From Fasciolopsis buskii (lineage: Eukaryota; Platyhelminthes; Trematoda; Plagiorchiida; Fasciolidae), in the NCBI GenBank assembly GCA_008360955.1, contig LUCM01008074.1, positions 46,241 through 110,240 of the forward strand: a stretch of DNA of 64,000 nucleotides, given 5' to 3'. The notes below the pieces were generated by a model, which was not told the origin of the DNA, searched no databases, and saw nothing but the letters and a program-made list of their open reading frames with translations. Of the stretch, positions 1 to 10,734 are shown piece by piece. The position numbers were made by a program, and so were the translations under genes. Position 1 is the first letter of the stretch, and every line of letters starts with the position of its first letter.

Positions 1-91
1 ATATTGTTTTCCAATGGTTTGTCAACGCTTTCTCTTTTTTTCGCATATCTTGTTCTTCTTTGCATTTGTTTTCCCATTGTCACGAAATTAG

Positions 92-243
92 GTGGACGCT
101 TCTGGAAGTGGCGCTCTACTTGTGCGGTACTTTTCCCCGATGCTTCAATCCGAGAAAGTTAGCCACGCCGAACAAGGATACCGCCGTGTTCAGTATAGAC
201 GTGATCGTATCACGTTACGTTATTCCCAGTTTACAACAAACTG
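92..243 (+). CDS. IPO9: Importin-9, internal exon a (HEAT-repeat segment)
   Basis: This is the first exon in the window. The acceptor is a pyrimidine-rich tract ending in AG at 90-91, and the donor GTAGGT begins at 244. The exon enters at codon position 3 and leaves after position 1. The translation contains WTLLEVALYLCGT and FSIDVIVSRYVIPSL, which align with the human segment HWWKIHEACMLALGS...FDMHGFLTNVILADL. The central part, between these blocks, is not conserved. The preceding exon is outside the window. Confidence 0.82.
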
Positions 244-689
244 GTAGGTCTTCTGTTCGTTCTGATTAGGATTGCCCATTTCGGGACCTATTTCGAATCT
301 CTGATCTTTAAATTCGAGCACCGAACTGTTGACGACCTTACAATATGGCTTCTCACGCTTAGACACCCGGCAATCCCATGGTCATTTGATTGTTATTTTT
401 ACCGTAAATGATTGGCTGTTGCTGTTCGATATCAAATTGTCTCTTCTCTAGTTTTACTGAACTGGTGGCCACATCTCATACGTACGAATTATTTTGTGAA
501 TCTTCACGGTTTCGTTGGGATCATGAATTCATCGTTTTTCAGAATCCGTTCCCGATTGAATCTGAATTGCGTTCTTTCTCAATCAGCCGGTGGGATCAAA
601 ATGCTTTGACGACTTTTTGCTATCCGCCGTCTTAAATGGCTCACGGTGCAGCACCTAGTTAGTCAAATCTCTCTTGCTACCACAAATTC
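244..689. other. Intron sequence, nothing recognised
   Basis: This is the beginning of the intron after exon a. Short open frames exist on the + strand, but none has a recognisable family, a codon pattern or a repeat match. Confidence 0.5.
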
Positions 690-1151
690 GCAGTAGAATT
701 TCTTAGTTGCGTCACGTGTTACGCGCGGCGAACACTCGTCTACCACACCGTGTCCTGTTATTCGTCTCTCCCACGGAATGGAAAAAGCCACATGGGGTTC
801 AGCAGATGACGTGCAACGTGAAATGTGAAAATATGCAAGGTACTTAGATGAAGTTGGCGAGTCGTCTCCGTGGTTGGGGGTTCAAAAATCTTACAAGCAA
901 TTGGCTTGTGACACTGAAGTATATTGAAGCGAACCATGAACAGTAGTGATCGTGTACAGTTAGAATGTATTCCGTGTCTCGGCTACAACAGTATTCTCTT
1001 CTTTTCCCGTTCGTGTAACCTTATTTCCTCTGTTCCTTGCGTACTTATATTTTCTAAAGCAACGTATAACGCCCTGGCGGGTGAGGAGAGAGGGTCGCGA
1101 TCAGAAAGAATTTCTTTGTTGTTTAACGCTTTATGATGATGATGATGATGA
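690..1151 (+). mobile_element. RTE-like LINE, 3' end fragment
   Basis: The sequence follows the C-terminal coding and 3' UTR pattern of the better copies at 55800-56317. Shared landmarks are the GTCACGTGTT stretch, GGAATGGAAAAAGCCACATG, CAGATGACGTGCAACG, the TGGTTGGGG block and CACTGAAG. It ends in GTTTAACGC followed by (ATG)n at 1132-1151. Several indels break the frame. Only the end of the element is present, as expected for a 5'-truncated LINE insertion. Confidence 0.75.
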
Positions 1152-2322
1152 GACTCGTGATACTATTCTGTTTCTGTCTATCGTTAGAATTGTTGTTTGT
1201 ACCGAGCGACCTTGTTTCGTTATTTCGGTTTTCTGACTCATTCATTGACGATATCAGGTTGGAATTGTCGTAAAAATATCAGTCCAGCTCGATATTTCAA
1301 GCAAACCTCAGACTTTTGTTTACACGTATTAGTCTAAGCTGGTTGTTGCAATGGTATTTGTGGTTGATAACCTCTCCCGGATGCTCCCATGTGACTTGAA
1401 CTATGCTACAGCTGAAAACGAAGCCACGATTCGGCTACTTGACCCAAATGTTTGGGGTGAGCCGGTCTGCTTGCCGTCGACCAATTACGATTACTTGTTC
1501 TGGTCACTTGTCGCCATTGGTTGTGATCAGGATGAACCGTCAAGCATCTCGGCTAATCGTATTCCCAAGCTTCAGTCGGATGTCAGTGCCTACTTATCAA
1601 TCGACTGTTAATTGAATTCATCCGTATGTTCTCTCTTCGAGTGGCCAAATACCCACTTGTATTTCTGTACCTTACCTGGACCGAGGAAACCGGACATTTG
1701 GGTCACAATACAGGTCAACTTATTCAATGGACCAGTCTATCACGCACCCATTAGTTGGTAAAGTTGGGTGCTCGTGCATCATAATGAGTTTACTAAATTG
1801 TTTCAGCCCGTTCGCAACATCGTTTCCTCCCCCTCCTCATCCGCCTCAAGGTTGCTTCCTTTGTGCGTGTGTTTCACATTACGGCGTGAACATTCCACCA
1901 TCGTTTACCAATAGCGATAAATCGATTGGCTTTAAACCAGACTTCAAAGTCGGTTTGAGTTATTGGCCTAATTAATGACACCACATTATCAAACTTGTTC
2001 CATCGTGGCCTTGAAGTGACCTGAATCTGACCTAAAATTGGATCGTTATTCAACGAGATTGATATGTGTATGCCTGCTTGTCTATCGGGGATGATGTTTG
2101 TCTCTGTCCTATGATCCCATCACGAACCACAGAAAAACGAGACTTGTAACGTGCTCCATTATAAATTGATTTGTTCACCAAGTACGTATTCGCTTTGTCG
2201 CACGACATTTCCCTTCGTTGTTGTCGCATCAATTAAAACAATAGAGTACCGGTTTCGTATATTTTTCCCTCCCACTTCCCATCTGTGTCTGTTTCCTGTT
2301 CACTTGCCTAGCTACGTACCTT

Positions 2323-2354
<32 letters not shown>

Positions 2355-2390
2355 AGTCACATTGATGTCAAATCATTGTTTGTCTTTCAG
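1152..2390. other. Intron sequence with an unassigned 86-codon frame
   Basis: An open frame at 1351-1611 on the + strand reads NLSRMLPCDLNYATA and YDYLFWSLVAIGCDQ. I do not recognise it, and it does not fit the importin-9 alignment, which is continuous across this intron. A (TC)n(TG)n tract lies at 2322-2354, just before the acceptor of exon b. Confidence 0.4.
2322..2354 (+). repeat. (TC)n-(TG)n microsatellite
   Basis: About ten TC units are followed directly by seven TG units. The tract lies 36 bases upstream of an importin-9 acceptor and may serve as part of its pyrimidine-rich region. Confidence 0.9.
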
Positions 2391-2475
2391 ATTATCCTCT
2401 CCTCCAAGTGGCCGCCCTTCATTGTGTATCCGAAGTAGCTGTACATTCCATTCCGAACGGTCCACGGTTGGAAGA
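2391..2475 (+). CDS. IPO9: Importin-9, internal exon b
   Basis: This 85-base exon lies between TTTCAG (ending at 2390) and the donor GTAAGC (from 2476). The split codon with exon a reads GAT (Asp), followed by YPLLQVAALHCVSEVAV. This aligns with the human stretch SPFLLGRALWAASRFTV, so the two exons continue one HEAT helix without a gap. The exon ends after codon position 2, and the next exon supplies the third base. Confidence 0.85.
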
Positions 2476-3299
2476 GTAAGCCTCGTTTTTCGTTCGAATT
2501 CTTTCGATTCGTCTCGTGTGTTCTTTCCTTATGTCCTCATTACGATCGTACACTCCATGACCAAACAACCTTTGAAGATGTACTGCTACGTGCACACGCG
2601 GAACTTGATCCATAGGAGAACGAAGAAAGTGTGGTCGTTCTTGGCACATTATAGAATTTCAGAGTTTCCCTGCCTCATGGGGTTGGTGTATGCTCTTTCC
2701 CTCTCGAAACTCATTTCCTAACGTGATTTCCAGTGACAAGGTTTTTTTCTAGTGGAATGTATCATGTGTTCAGATTGGAGTCTGAAAAGTTCAATGCTAG
2801 ATCTTCTCACCGAGTTTTTTGGTCAGAAAATCTTTTCTTGGCTGATTGAACCCATTAATTGAAATCATTACTTTTTCATGGGATTCCGATCGCTGTGTTC
2901 AGCGTTTAGGTCGCAAACATCTCATCACCAATCGAGGTGACATCATTAGTGCACGTGTGCACTTGCGCTGGCGCCAAACTCGGTGATCAGAATCTAATCA
3001 AAACCAACAACCTTAGCTACGGCCAATACAAGGTCTATTAAAACTAGCGCTAATTTTACAACACTCAATTCTGACCGTGGGCTAAATTCTACGCCGGTTT
3101 GTGCGGATCGTAATCTGTCAAGCCTTTATGTGAACCCCTCCCATTTCATTTGGACTGAAACAACATTCTCTCGACGGTATTACTCAAGCTGTTACTTCTT
3201 ACCCCACAACCTCATTCTCTGTACAGGTCTTTTTCTTTAGCCCTCCTCTGTGTTTCTCTTACACTGACTGCTTTTTTCTGGTGTTGTTTAAACAGTTGG

Positions 3300-3300
<1 letters not shown>

Positions 3301-3339
<39 letters not shown>
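3301..3339. repeat. (TA)n microsatellite
   Basis: This is an uninterrupted TA dinucleotide run of about 39 bases, one of the two tracts that flank the hammerhead-like repeat just downstream. Confidence 0.95.
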
Positions 3340-3342
<3 letters not shown>

Positions 3343-3380
3343 GAGTTGAGAAGGCGTACACTGAGTTAATACGTTTATCG

Positions 3381-3415
3381 TGACGTTTCGATCCAAACTA
3401 GGACTCGTTGTCAAA
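3381..3415 (-). repeat. Hammerhead-ribozyme-like short repeat
   Basis: On the minus strand the sequence has GAGTCC and GGATC separated by a short loop, followed directly by GAAACG. This is the stem II-GAAA layout of a hammerhead ribozyme. The CUGANGA box is degenerate (TTGACAA). Similar motifs are known at the ends of Penelope-like retroelements. The copy lies between two AT tracts. Confidence 0.4.
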
Positions 3416-3422
3416 CTCACTC

Positions 3423-3449
3423 ATATATATATATATATATATATATATA
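3423..3449. repeat. (AT)n microsatellite
   Basis: This is an uninterrupted AT run directly left of the palindrome at 3453-3537. Confidence 0.95.
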
Positions 3450-3452
3450 AAC

Positions 3453-3537
3453 AGCAAGTAGTATCTGGATGGGTGAACAAAATTTGCCCGAGAGCACACG
3501 CAAATTTTGTTCACTCATCCAGATACTGCTTACTGCT
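3453..3537. repeat. Long imperfect palindrome
   Basis: The left arm, 3453-3486, contains GTATCTGGATGGGTGAACAA. The right arm, 3501-3537, is its reverse complement with few mismatches (TTGTTCACTCATCCAGATAC). The loop is 14 bases. Each arm is about 34-37 bases. The palindrome is embedded between AT-rich tracts. Confidence 0.92.
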
Positions 3538-3559
3538 TCTATATATACATATGTGTATT

Positions 3560-4700
3560 CTGGGACATTCTGCCCTCGTTCCTAAGGTTGGCTCAGCCCA
3601 ACTGACAAAGAATTATCAACCAATCACAGTTGCGGTTCTCATGTGGACTCTTCGACGAAGAGCTTTCATGAACACTCCTGATGCTACAGATTCGTTTCTG
3701 GTGACAAATATCAATTCGGAGTGTACAAGCATGTGGATGTTTGGACAAGAGAGCACCGGGTACGCTTACCTGACGAGTGACAATAATCGCGAAACCGTTT
3801 GTGTACTCCCCGGGAGAATTTGGTTCACATATTCAGATGCTACTTACAATTTATATATATATATATATATATGTTGCTAAAATCTTTGAGCGGACCGTGT
3901 ATCATCACAGCTATGACGGAAGACGAAAAACAGTGAGAAAGAAGGACAGAAATGCTGTGCACAGTTCACCCCACGTACGCTGGCTCGTCCAGTCTCCACT
4001 TGTCTATCACCGATCGTCTATCATGATGCATGGTTCGTCAATGGATTCGTTACTACCCGTTTGCTTATATCGAAATAGCAGGCTAATTTGGGCAACCGTA
4101 CCCTTCGGATTATGCCAGCTATTTCGAATGCCAGTGAATATAGTGTTGTATGCTTCATACACCATTTGTGGTTGGCTTGAGGATACGGCAGTTTAGCTAT
4201 CTCTTCTAGAATGGCTATCATACGTCAGTCGACCTGATAGAGAAGACTGGACATTCGATTTTTTTCTTGCTGTGTTGTATGGACACCTCAACCACGAGGT
4301 GGCATTGCGTAGGAAATTTGGACGCATGGTCATTTGGGATTCCTTAGAGAGGGTTTCAATGCGACTATCCAATTCGGAGCCTGAAAGCACCCGAACGTGG
4401 TCATGGTGTGGCTTTGTTTGGCACACTGGAATTTACTACCGCAGATATCCCAGGCATCATCCGACTTTGTTCACGAAGGCATAAATCTGCGATTAGTATA
4501 CCCAATGTGGAATGGAGGAGCGTATTGGTGCATGCTTGCCAGTACAATCATAGATGCTCGTTCACTATTCGGTGGAAGTGAGAGCTGCTTGGCACTCCAT
4601 GAATCTTTGCCAACTGGACAGATTTCCTTTCTAATTTTAGAATTTGTAGTAGATCTCGACCGCCTACTCACAAATATTTGTCTGTACTAATCGGATACCG
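3560..4700 (+). other. Intron stretch with unassigned open frames; weak RT-like motif
   Basis: Around 3575-3680 the + strand reads ALVPKVGSAQLTKNYQPITV. This resembles the K-YRPITVAS signature near the start of R2/NeSL-type LINE reverse transcriptases, but no further RT motif follows in any frame. Open frames at 3777-4196, 4272-4484 and 4397-4690 match nothing I know. An AT run at 3852-3872 inflates two of them. An old decayed element is the most likely explanation. Confidence 0.25.
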
Positions 4701-6776
4701 TTTTGCCTCAGTTCTTTATTTCCTGAACACCCTGAGCTACATCCGATTAACCAGATTATGCGACTGACAGACCATTATTCGGTAACTGACGCACTGACTG
4801 AACTCTTAGGTCAATCATCATCATGACTAACTTAGGTTATTTGTCCCTCATCCGCTCGAGCCCACAGGTAATATTCATTATACATCGGTCATGCCGTATA
4901 TGGACTCACTTCTTGGTGGAATCGCAACAGCGCAGCAGTGGTCGTAGCATGTGCATGTTACCCTGACGTTCATCGATTCAGTTCCTCGTTGTTGGGTTGC
5001 CATTCCGAGGCGGGGTTTCCCGTTTCGTATGTTATCCAACCAACGTGTCGCTTCAAAATTCTGAGAATTACATGATCGATCGGACCCATGTCTTAAACTG
5101 CTGTTTGTTTGGTGCTGTAAGATGGCAACCTGAAACTTAGAACACCGAACGAATAAGTTTGTTCGCATGCAACCCCAAGCAATATTTCGTGTGATATCGA
5201 TTTTTTTGTATTCCATCGTCCTCGCATGCACAGTATCAGTAGCATTAACTCTACTCGGTTCATTATTGCACGCTTGCCTTCCACTCTACTTCCGGTTACC
5301 ATTACATCGAATCCGCTAGCAGAAAGCGTAAAAGTTAATCATACAAACGACCGCGATAGCCCGCGATCGGTGGCAAGGGTATCGTTGAATCTTAGCACAG
5401 GAATCAAACTCATCCTACGCTACCCGTTCTATTGTTAACCTATATTGGCCGTTTTGTAAATCGCCTAATTGGAAACAAATCCTCTCAAAATGTTACTTGC
5501 CTATGAGGTCAACGTATATCGGGAGGGGCTCTTTGTGAGCCTGCGAAATATATGTCTAAACCAAGTCCATTTTTGGAGAGTTCAGGATTAGGTAAATGAA
5601 TTGACTTCTAGGTTTCAGTGTCATACATCAAACTCCAGCAACTATGCCGTAATTTTCATATCATATTCAAACAATATTGGGGGGATGCCAGTGCTCAAAT
5701 GCCGATAGGTTTTGTCCATCTTCTGTCTTCCCCTACGTGTAACACTCCTGATCAGCAAAAACACCCGGTTTGAGTGACGAACAGTACGTTTGACTTTTAC
5801 AGACATCATTTTGATGCCCTAATCATTCCCAACTCGGTTGTAATCCAAGGTACAATAATTCATCGGATTTACGATCACTTTATGAAAATATAATGGCCCG
5901 TCAGTAATAAATTGTTACGTAATTCAACTAAAACTTCGACTTCCGGGCGAAGGTCTGTTGTAGAGTCTCCGTAAGATTGCTGCACAAAGTCACATCACTT
6001 GAATTGCCTGGCTTTTTCACGTAACTTGGTAGCCAAGTACGATTTTCATCTATAGCCGTGCGGTCAGCGAAAAATAACATGTTTATCCCAGCCTAATGTT
6101 TGATCCGCCGATAGGCAAAGGATGCTAAATGATGAAAAATTGAGTGAAATGGTCTCGGTGGATAATCCTGGAATCGAAGACAATATGCATATATATACAT
6201 ATGGACTAATCTATTCTCATCTTTTGGTAAACCTCGTCTAGTGAGTGCAACTTGGCCTGGGGTAATGACCCTATATCCTTGGCAAGCATCAATCGCCACG
6301 GCACAGGGCTACTAGCAAACTTGTAATATGTTTAGCGAGAACACTTGCCAAATGCCAAAACTACCAGCCTCTTGACACCGCTGCCACCTGTCCGCAGTCG
6401 TTGATTCAGTGAGTCTGGACGCATTCCATACACGGCTAACCATCAACGTTGATGGTTGTTCCCACTTATGGGGAATGCAGAAACGCCTCAGATAGCATGC
6501 AGCTTTGTCCGGAGTCCCGGATAGAATTTAGACCTGAAGAGGTAATGAAAAGCAATCCTGATGAACCAAATCAACCTAAATATGCCTGATCCCGAATTCG
6601 ATATCTAGGGTTTGACTTCAGAGGTGGCATTTAATCACATTCGCTGATGACAGTTGACAGAATTCAGAGTAGACGTTTTAGTTTTAGCGTAGAATCCGTT
6701 TCCGTTGTCTAATAAAGACCATTACATAATTTGATACCCATTTCTCGTTTCACTATTCCCTGTCGATATGGTTTAG
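4701..6776. other. Intron sequence, nothing recognised
   Basis: This stretch leads up to exon c. I see no repeat family, no tRNA-like box and no open frame above about 120 codons. The long minus frame at 4878-5231 has no recognisable motif. Confidence 0.45.
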
Positions 6777-7132
6777 TCTTCCTGGTTTACTTATCGGGGC
6801 TCTGTCCTCAACCCAACATCCCGTTGTACGTGCGAGTGCAGTGCACGAACTTTGTTCAGCCGGAACTAAGCTACGCCAGCTTGTCTCAACCACGACGGCA
6901 AACGTTTGCCCGGACTTAGGAACAGGCCACTCCACCGCATTCTTGCTATCGCAATTACCCAATCTGGTCACTGGTGTTGTGGACTGTTTGTCACAATTTG
7001 GTGAACCCGTGCTCATAGACGGTTTGGACGCATTGTGCGGTTTACTACGGATCGATCCTCAGGGCTTTACCACTTCCATTCGCGCTCAGATCACGTCACT
7101 TTTGGTGGAATTGTTCAAACATTGTTTTGGTG
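6777..7132 (+). CDS. IPO9: Importin-9, internal exon c
   Basis: This is the largest exon in the window (356 bases). The acceptor AG is at 6775-6776 and the donor GTAAGT begins at 7133. The translation begins LPGLLIGALSSTQHPVVRASAV and includes DGLDALCGLLRIDPQGFT. These align with human ETQPPSVRISAV and VMETLCIVCTVDPEFTAS. The exon enters at codon position 3 and leaves after position 1, which fits exons b and d. The exon shows no internal stop. Confidence 0.93.
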
Positions 7133-7474
7133 GTAAGTAGTGTATCCCGTTTTTTGCTCATCGCTACCAAGTTTTTACAAACATTTTTCTCCCCGATTGT
7201 AGACATAGCAGTGCAGATAAACTCACTACTTGTAGTTCACAGTGATTGGTTTATTTCTGCGATCATTTAAACCTTACCAACTCAGTGTTTCTATTAATCT
7301 TTGAACCTAAATGAGAACAGATCTCCTCTCTAATTCCTGAGGTTGTAAATCACCGGTTTGTTCTCGAAATTTTTTGATCGCTGAGCTTGGCGTTTACAAT
7401 GTACACATTGCATCACCAGCCGAGATGATCGTATCAAACGCGTCCCTCTTCTGCCCTTCTCCGTTTCCTCCTAG

Positions 7475-7626
7475 TGGCCGGCACTTTGTCACTCTATTTG
7501 GACGTATTACGTACACTATGTCAGGCCAGTACGGACCAATCAAACGAAATTATTGAACAAGCTTTTATGCCTACATTGATCACGTGTCTCGAACAGCCGG
7601 GCACCGTAGACACGGTAGCAATTGAG
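7475..7626 (+). CDS. IPO9: Importin-9, internal exon d
   Basis: A 342-bp intron, the only short one in the window, separates this exon from exon c. The acceptor CTAG ends at 7474 and the donor GTACGT begins at 7627. The split codon reads GTG. The translation YLDVLRTLCQASTDQSNE and QAFMPTLITCLEQPGTVD aligns with human LAQDIFKELSQIEACQGP and LIPTLVSIMQAPADKIP. The exon ends in phase 0. Confidence 0.93.
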
Positions 7627-8446
7627 GTACGTCACACGGTTTCTTTGTCTGCGACTTAGACTAGTTCAGACTCATCTAGTGTAGAAGATGTCAAACGGTT
7701 GAATCATTGTGTATAAGAGCCTCAGCTTTCGCAATGCGACTGAGTCACGTTTCTCATTTGTGTAACCCGGTTTGAGTGACCTTGGTCTATAATGATTTGA
7801 ATGGGATGCAAAGTTATGGAATAGTTGGACAATTAAATGCACCGTGTAAAAATTGTACAAAATCCTAAGGTCATAGTGGTTGCCAAGTGAATAAACTATT
7901 CGATGGGTACAGGTTCGAAAGTTCAACTCCCACGGGTGCGAAACCGTTTTGGTGGAGGACATATGTTTTATTTTCATTCGACTTGACCTACTGGAACTAT
8001 TTCGACCCGATAATGGTTTCCTGTCAGTTCACGATCAGACTTGCGGTAACGTTTCTTCACGTATGCACAAGGCGCGATTGGAGGCATCTGTTATGTCCAA
8101 TGGCTGGTCAAAGGTCGAGTTTGCATAAAACCACCGAGACGCGTTTATTGAGAACATATGTGCGAAGTCGTTCAACGTTTGAAGACGTTCAACGTCTTAT
8201 TGATGTAACGTGGTGAAAGAATTTTGTCAATAGTTCAATGGTTGGTTAGGCTTAGGTTTAATCTTTAGAAAAGGCATCCATTTGGAATAGCTTTAGGTGT
8301 TTGTGTCACGTTTTGCACATGTGCACAGTAAAACTGTCTTGTTGTACGGTTTTCTGTGAAGCAGGTACTGATTGGGAGCAGGGTCGAGGTGTTCAGTCCT
8401 TTTAATCCTAAAGGAGTATGCAAACCACAACTGGATAGGTTAGGTG
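7627..8446. other. Intron sequence with a possible decayed tRNA-like element
   Basis: Around 7872-7945 the text AGTGGTTGCCAAGTGAATAA is followed by GGTTCGAAAGTTCAACTCCC. This resembles an A box and a B box of a tRNA-derived SINE, but no other copy in the window supports it. Nothing else is recognised here. Confidence 0.25.
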
Positions 8447-8487
<41 letters not shown>

Positions 8488-8568
8488 GGTTGGTTGGTTG
8501 GTTGGTTGGTTGGTTGGTTAGTTAGTTAGTCAGTCAGTTAGTTAGTTACTTAGTTAGTTAGTTAGTTG
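8447..8568 (+). repeat. Compound tetranucleotide tract (TTAG)n-(TTGG)n-(TTAG)n
   Basis: The tract starts with TTAG units, switches to about nine TTGG units at 8486-8518, and returns to TTAG with two CAGT interruptions. The core therefore differs from both flanks by one base per unit. Confidence 0.95.
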
Positions 8569-8840
8569 AAGTTCTCGTGATCCTCCCCCTTTGATGTGAC
8601 AAAAGATGTCGCCGGTTTCCGCTGTCCGTGACATTTTTGCGTTTGAAATTCTTTCTTTTGCTGTGAATCTTTCTGCTTATCGGTTTACCCTCGTCCTCTC
8701 ACTGTTCTTCGGTCATTTTCTCCCCTTCTGGTACACAGTATTGTGAGGAATAAACCATATGCAGAGCACGTCAATGCAAAATAATGGTTACTAAAGACTG
8801 ATATGAGCCGAACTGAACATCACAAAGTTAACTGACAAAT

Positions 8841-8924
8841 TGTAAATGATATAATATTAATAACAGCGCTGTTGGTAGATGTAATATGCCAACGTTTCGA
8901 CTACTAGTGGCTAGTCTTTCTCAA
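8841..8924 (-). repeat. Hammerhead-like dispersed repeat, copy 1
   Basis: This sequence matches 35434-35517 over its full length, including AATAACAGCGCTGTTGGTAG and GCCAACGTTTCGACTA. Read on the minus strand it has TTGAGAA, then GACTA, a loop, TAGTC, and then GAAACG. This is the hammerhead order of a CUGANGA-type box, stem II and GAAA. The first box is degenerate, so self-cleavage is doubtful. Penelope-like elements are known to carry such ribozymes. Confidence 0.55.
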
Positions 8925-10734
8925 GACAAATTTTACAATCATATGACTGAGGGAACGTTCACATGCTAACTGATGTTAAGTTATCTGTGTGTCTGTCTGT
9001 GTACTTTGAACCGTGGGTCGGATGTGGGAATAGTTGCCCATCACGTCATGCGTCGCCTTGGTGGTGGGGTCAACTAGCATGGTGACCTTTGGAATGTTTG
9101 TTTCTCAAAGATGTCAACTAATAAATGCTTAATCGGAAAGGAACAGTTTGTTCACAGATTTCACAGTTGGTCTGTGCACAAATCAAATCTTCTGCCAGTC
9201 ATGAACAAACGTTTGATCAGAAATCGAGAGATAAGATCTTTAAAGCGTACGGATGTTGCCATGCTTACTGTCCGTAACACAACTCCTCTCTGTCCACGAT
9301 GTCTGATTTCACTCCGTAACTTTCTCGGTTCCGTTACTCGATTTTTTTAAACTTGAGCGCGTAATACCCACTTGAATTCTTCGGTTTTGGATGATCAGGT
9401 AGTAGCATTTTGTTGTTATAATCATTTTATCCTTGGCTAATTCGTCTATTTCGTGGTCGCACTCAAATATTATCATGGCACCGTTCTCGCTCCTCGGTCT
9501 CGTTTGCTTCGGTTGATCTTGCAATGATGCTTGCGAACGCTTGCTTTTCGCCAACTGCTTCGCAATCAGATACTTACTTCTAACTAATTACATTTAATGA
9601 GTAGTTGTGATATAAGATGTACGAATGAACTGAGGGGAATAGAATATGATTAATCAATTCAACAAGCCGATTCTAAAACCTTGTGAGTCATTCCCAGTCT
9701 AAAATAGCTCTCGTGGGTGGTATCCCCGGTGGGCGTTGGGAACGTAAGATAGTTTGTGAGGTTGGCGTGCGGAATTTTCTGTTCACTATCACTGTCTGCC
9801 CGATTCCAAGTGATTTCAGTGTAGGGACACGAGCTGTTTGTAATTGCGTGTATACTGCCGATGAGTACAAATTGTAGTTTCGAATTATTGCATTCTCCGT
9901 CTTTTTTATCCTGCGTGTGTTCCAACAGAATGGTGGACTAGAATATCGATCCTGTCTTGAAATTACTTCTTTAATATAAACTGATCACGATGTTTTTTCT
10001 CATCTGAATTGCTAAGGATCAAAATTCCAACATACCTGACTGATTTCGCTTTTCTCCAATACAACTAAATCTCCATAATGCATCATTTCTGTTCATTTTC
10101 TTATCATCTTAAAAGCGCTGCGCCATGTGGTCGCTGCAGCCCAAAAATTACTGCCTCAGTTTTTGTCAGTAAACACTTTGATGTCTAACCCCGCCAGATG
10201 ACAAAAATACTCGCTTGCTTCTCCTCCCACTAACAGTGCTGGTTGGAAACGTTTAGTCAATAGTGTACTTGTATTTGACTGATGTTCAGAGCATATCGCT
10301 TTTCGCTAATTGTATTCGTATGTTTCCCCAAGGACTAGCCAGGCTAGTTCGCCTGTTTCCATCCCATCCGAATGATGTGCACAATTAAAATTGGAGTTTA
10401 CGACTCCAATGGTTCGAAGCATTTGTTAATCTAAACCAATTCGGGAAAGCAACATTGTCGCGAACAAGGTTCTTTTTTCAGTTGTGATCATATGAACACG
10501 AAACTCTACCGATGTCCAAAACAGAAAAAAGGTATGGTCCATCGTGTTGTGATACCCTGGATTTCTGCTGAGTCTTTGTGCCTTCTTTATGCACGCTAGT
10601 CCATCTTGGCTGGTAGCGAGTATAACTAAGCACATCTCCTAAAGTGACGTGAACTCAATGCAAACTAGCGTAGGGATTGCGGGATCTGGTTGTATCAACG
10701 AGCTTTCGAAATGGAACATGCTGTCGCCATAGGA
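8925..10734. other. Intron sequence, nothing recognised
   Basis: Small open frames on both strands (for example 9111-9350 and 9659-9925) show no recognisable domain. There are no obvious repeats. Confidence 0.45.

Noticed and set aside
1351..1611. Frame considered as an extra importin-9 exon
   Set aside because: Exons a and b join residue for residue with the human protein, so there is no room for more sequence.
3380..3880. 166-codon open frame on the + strand
   Set aside because: It runs through two AT microsatellites and a palindrome. The Ile-Tyr runs come from (AT)n, and no domain is visible apart from the weak RT-like motif noted separately.
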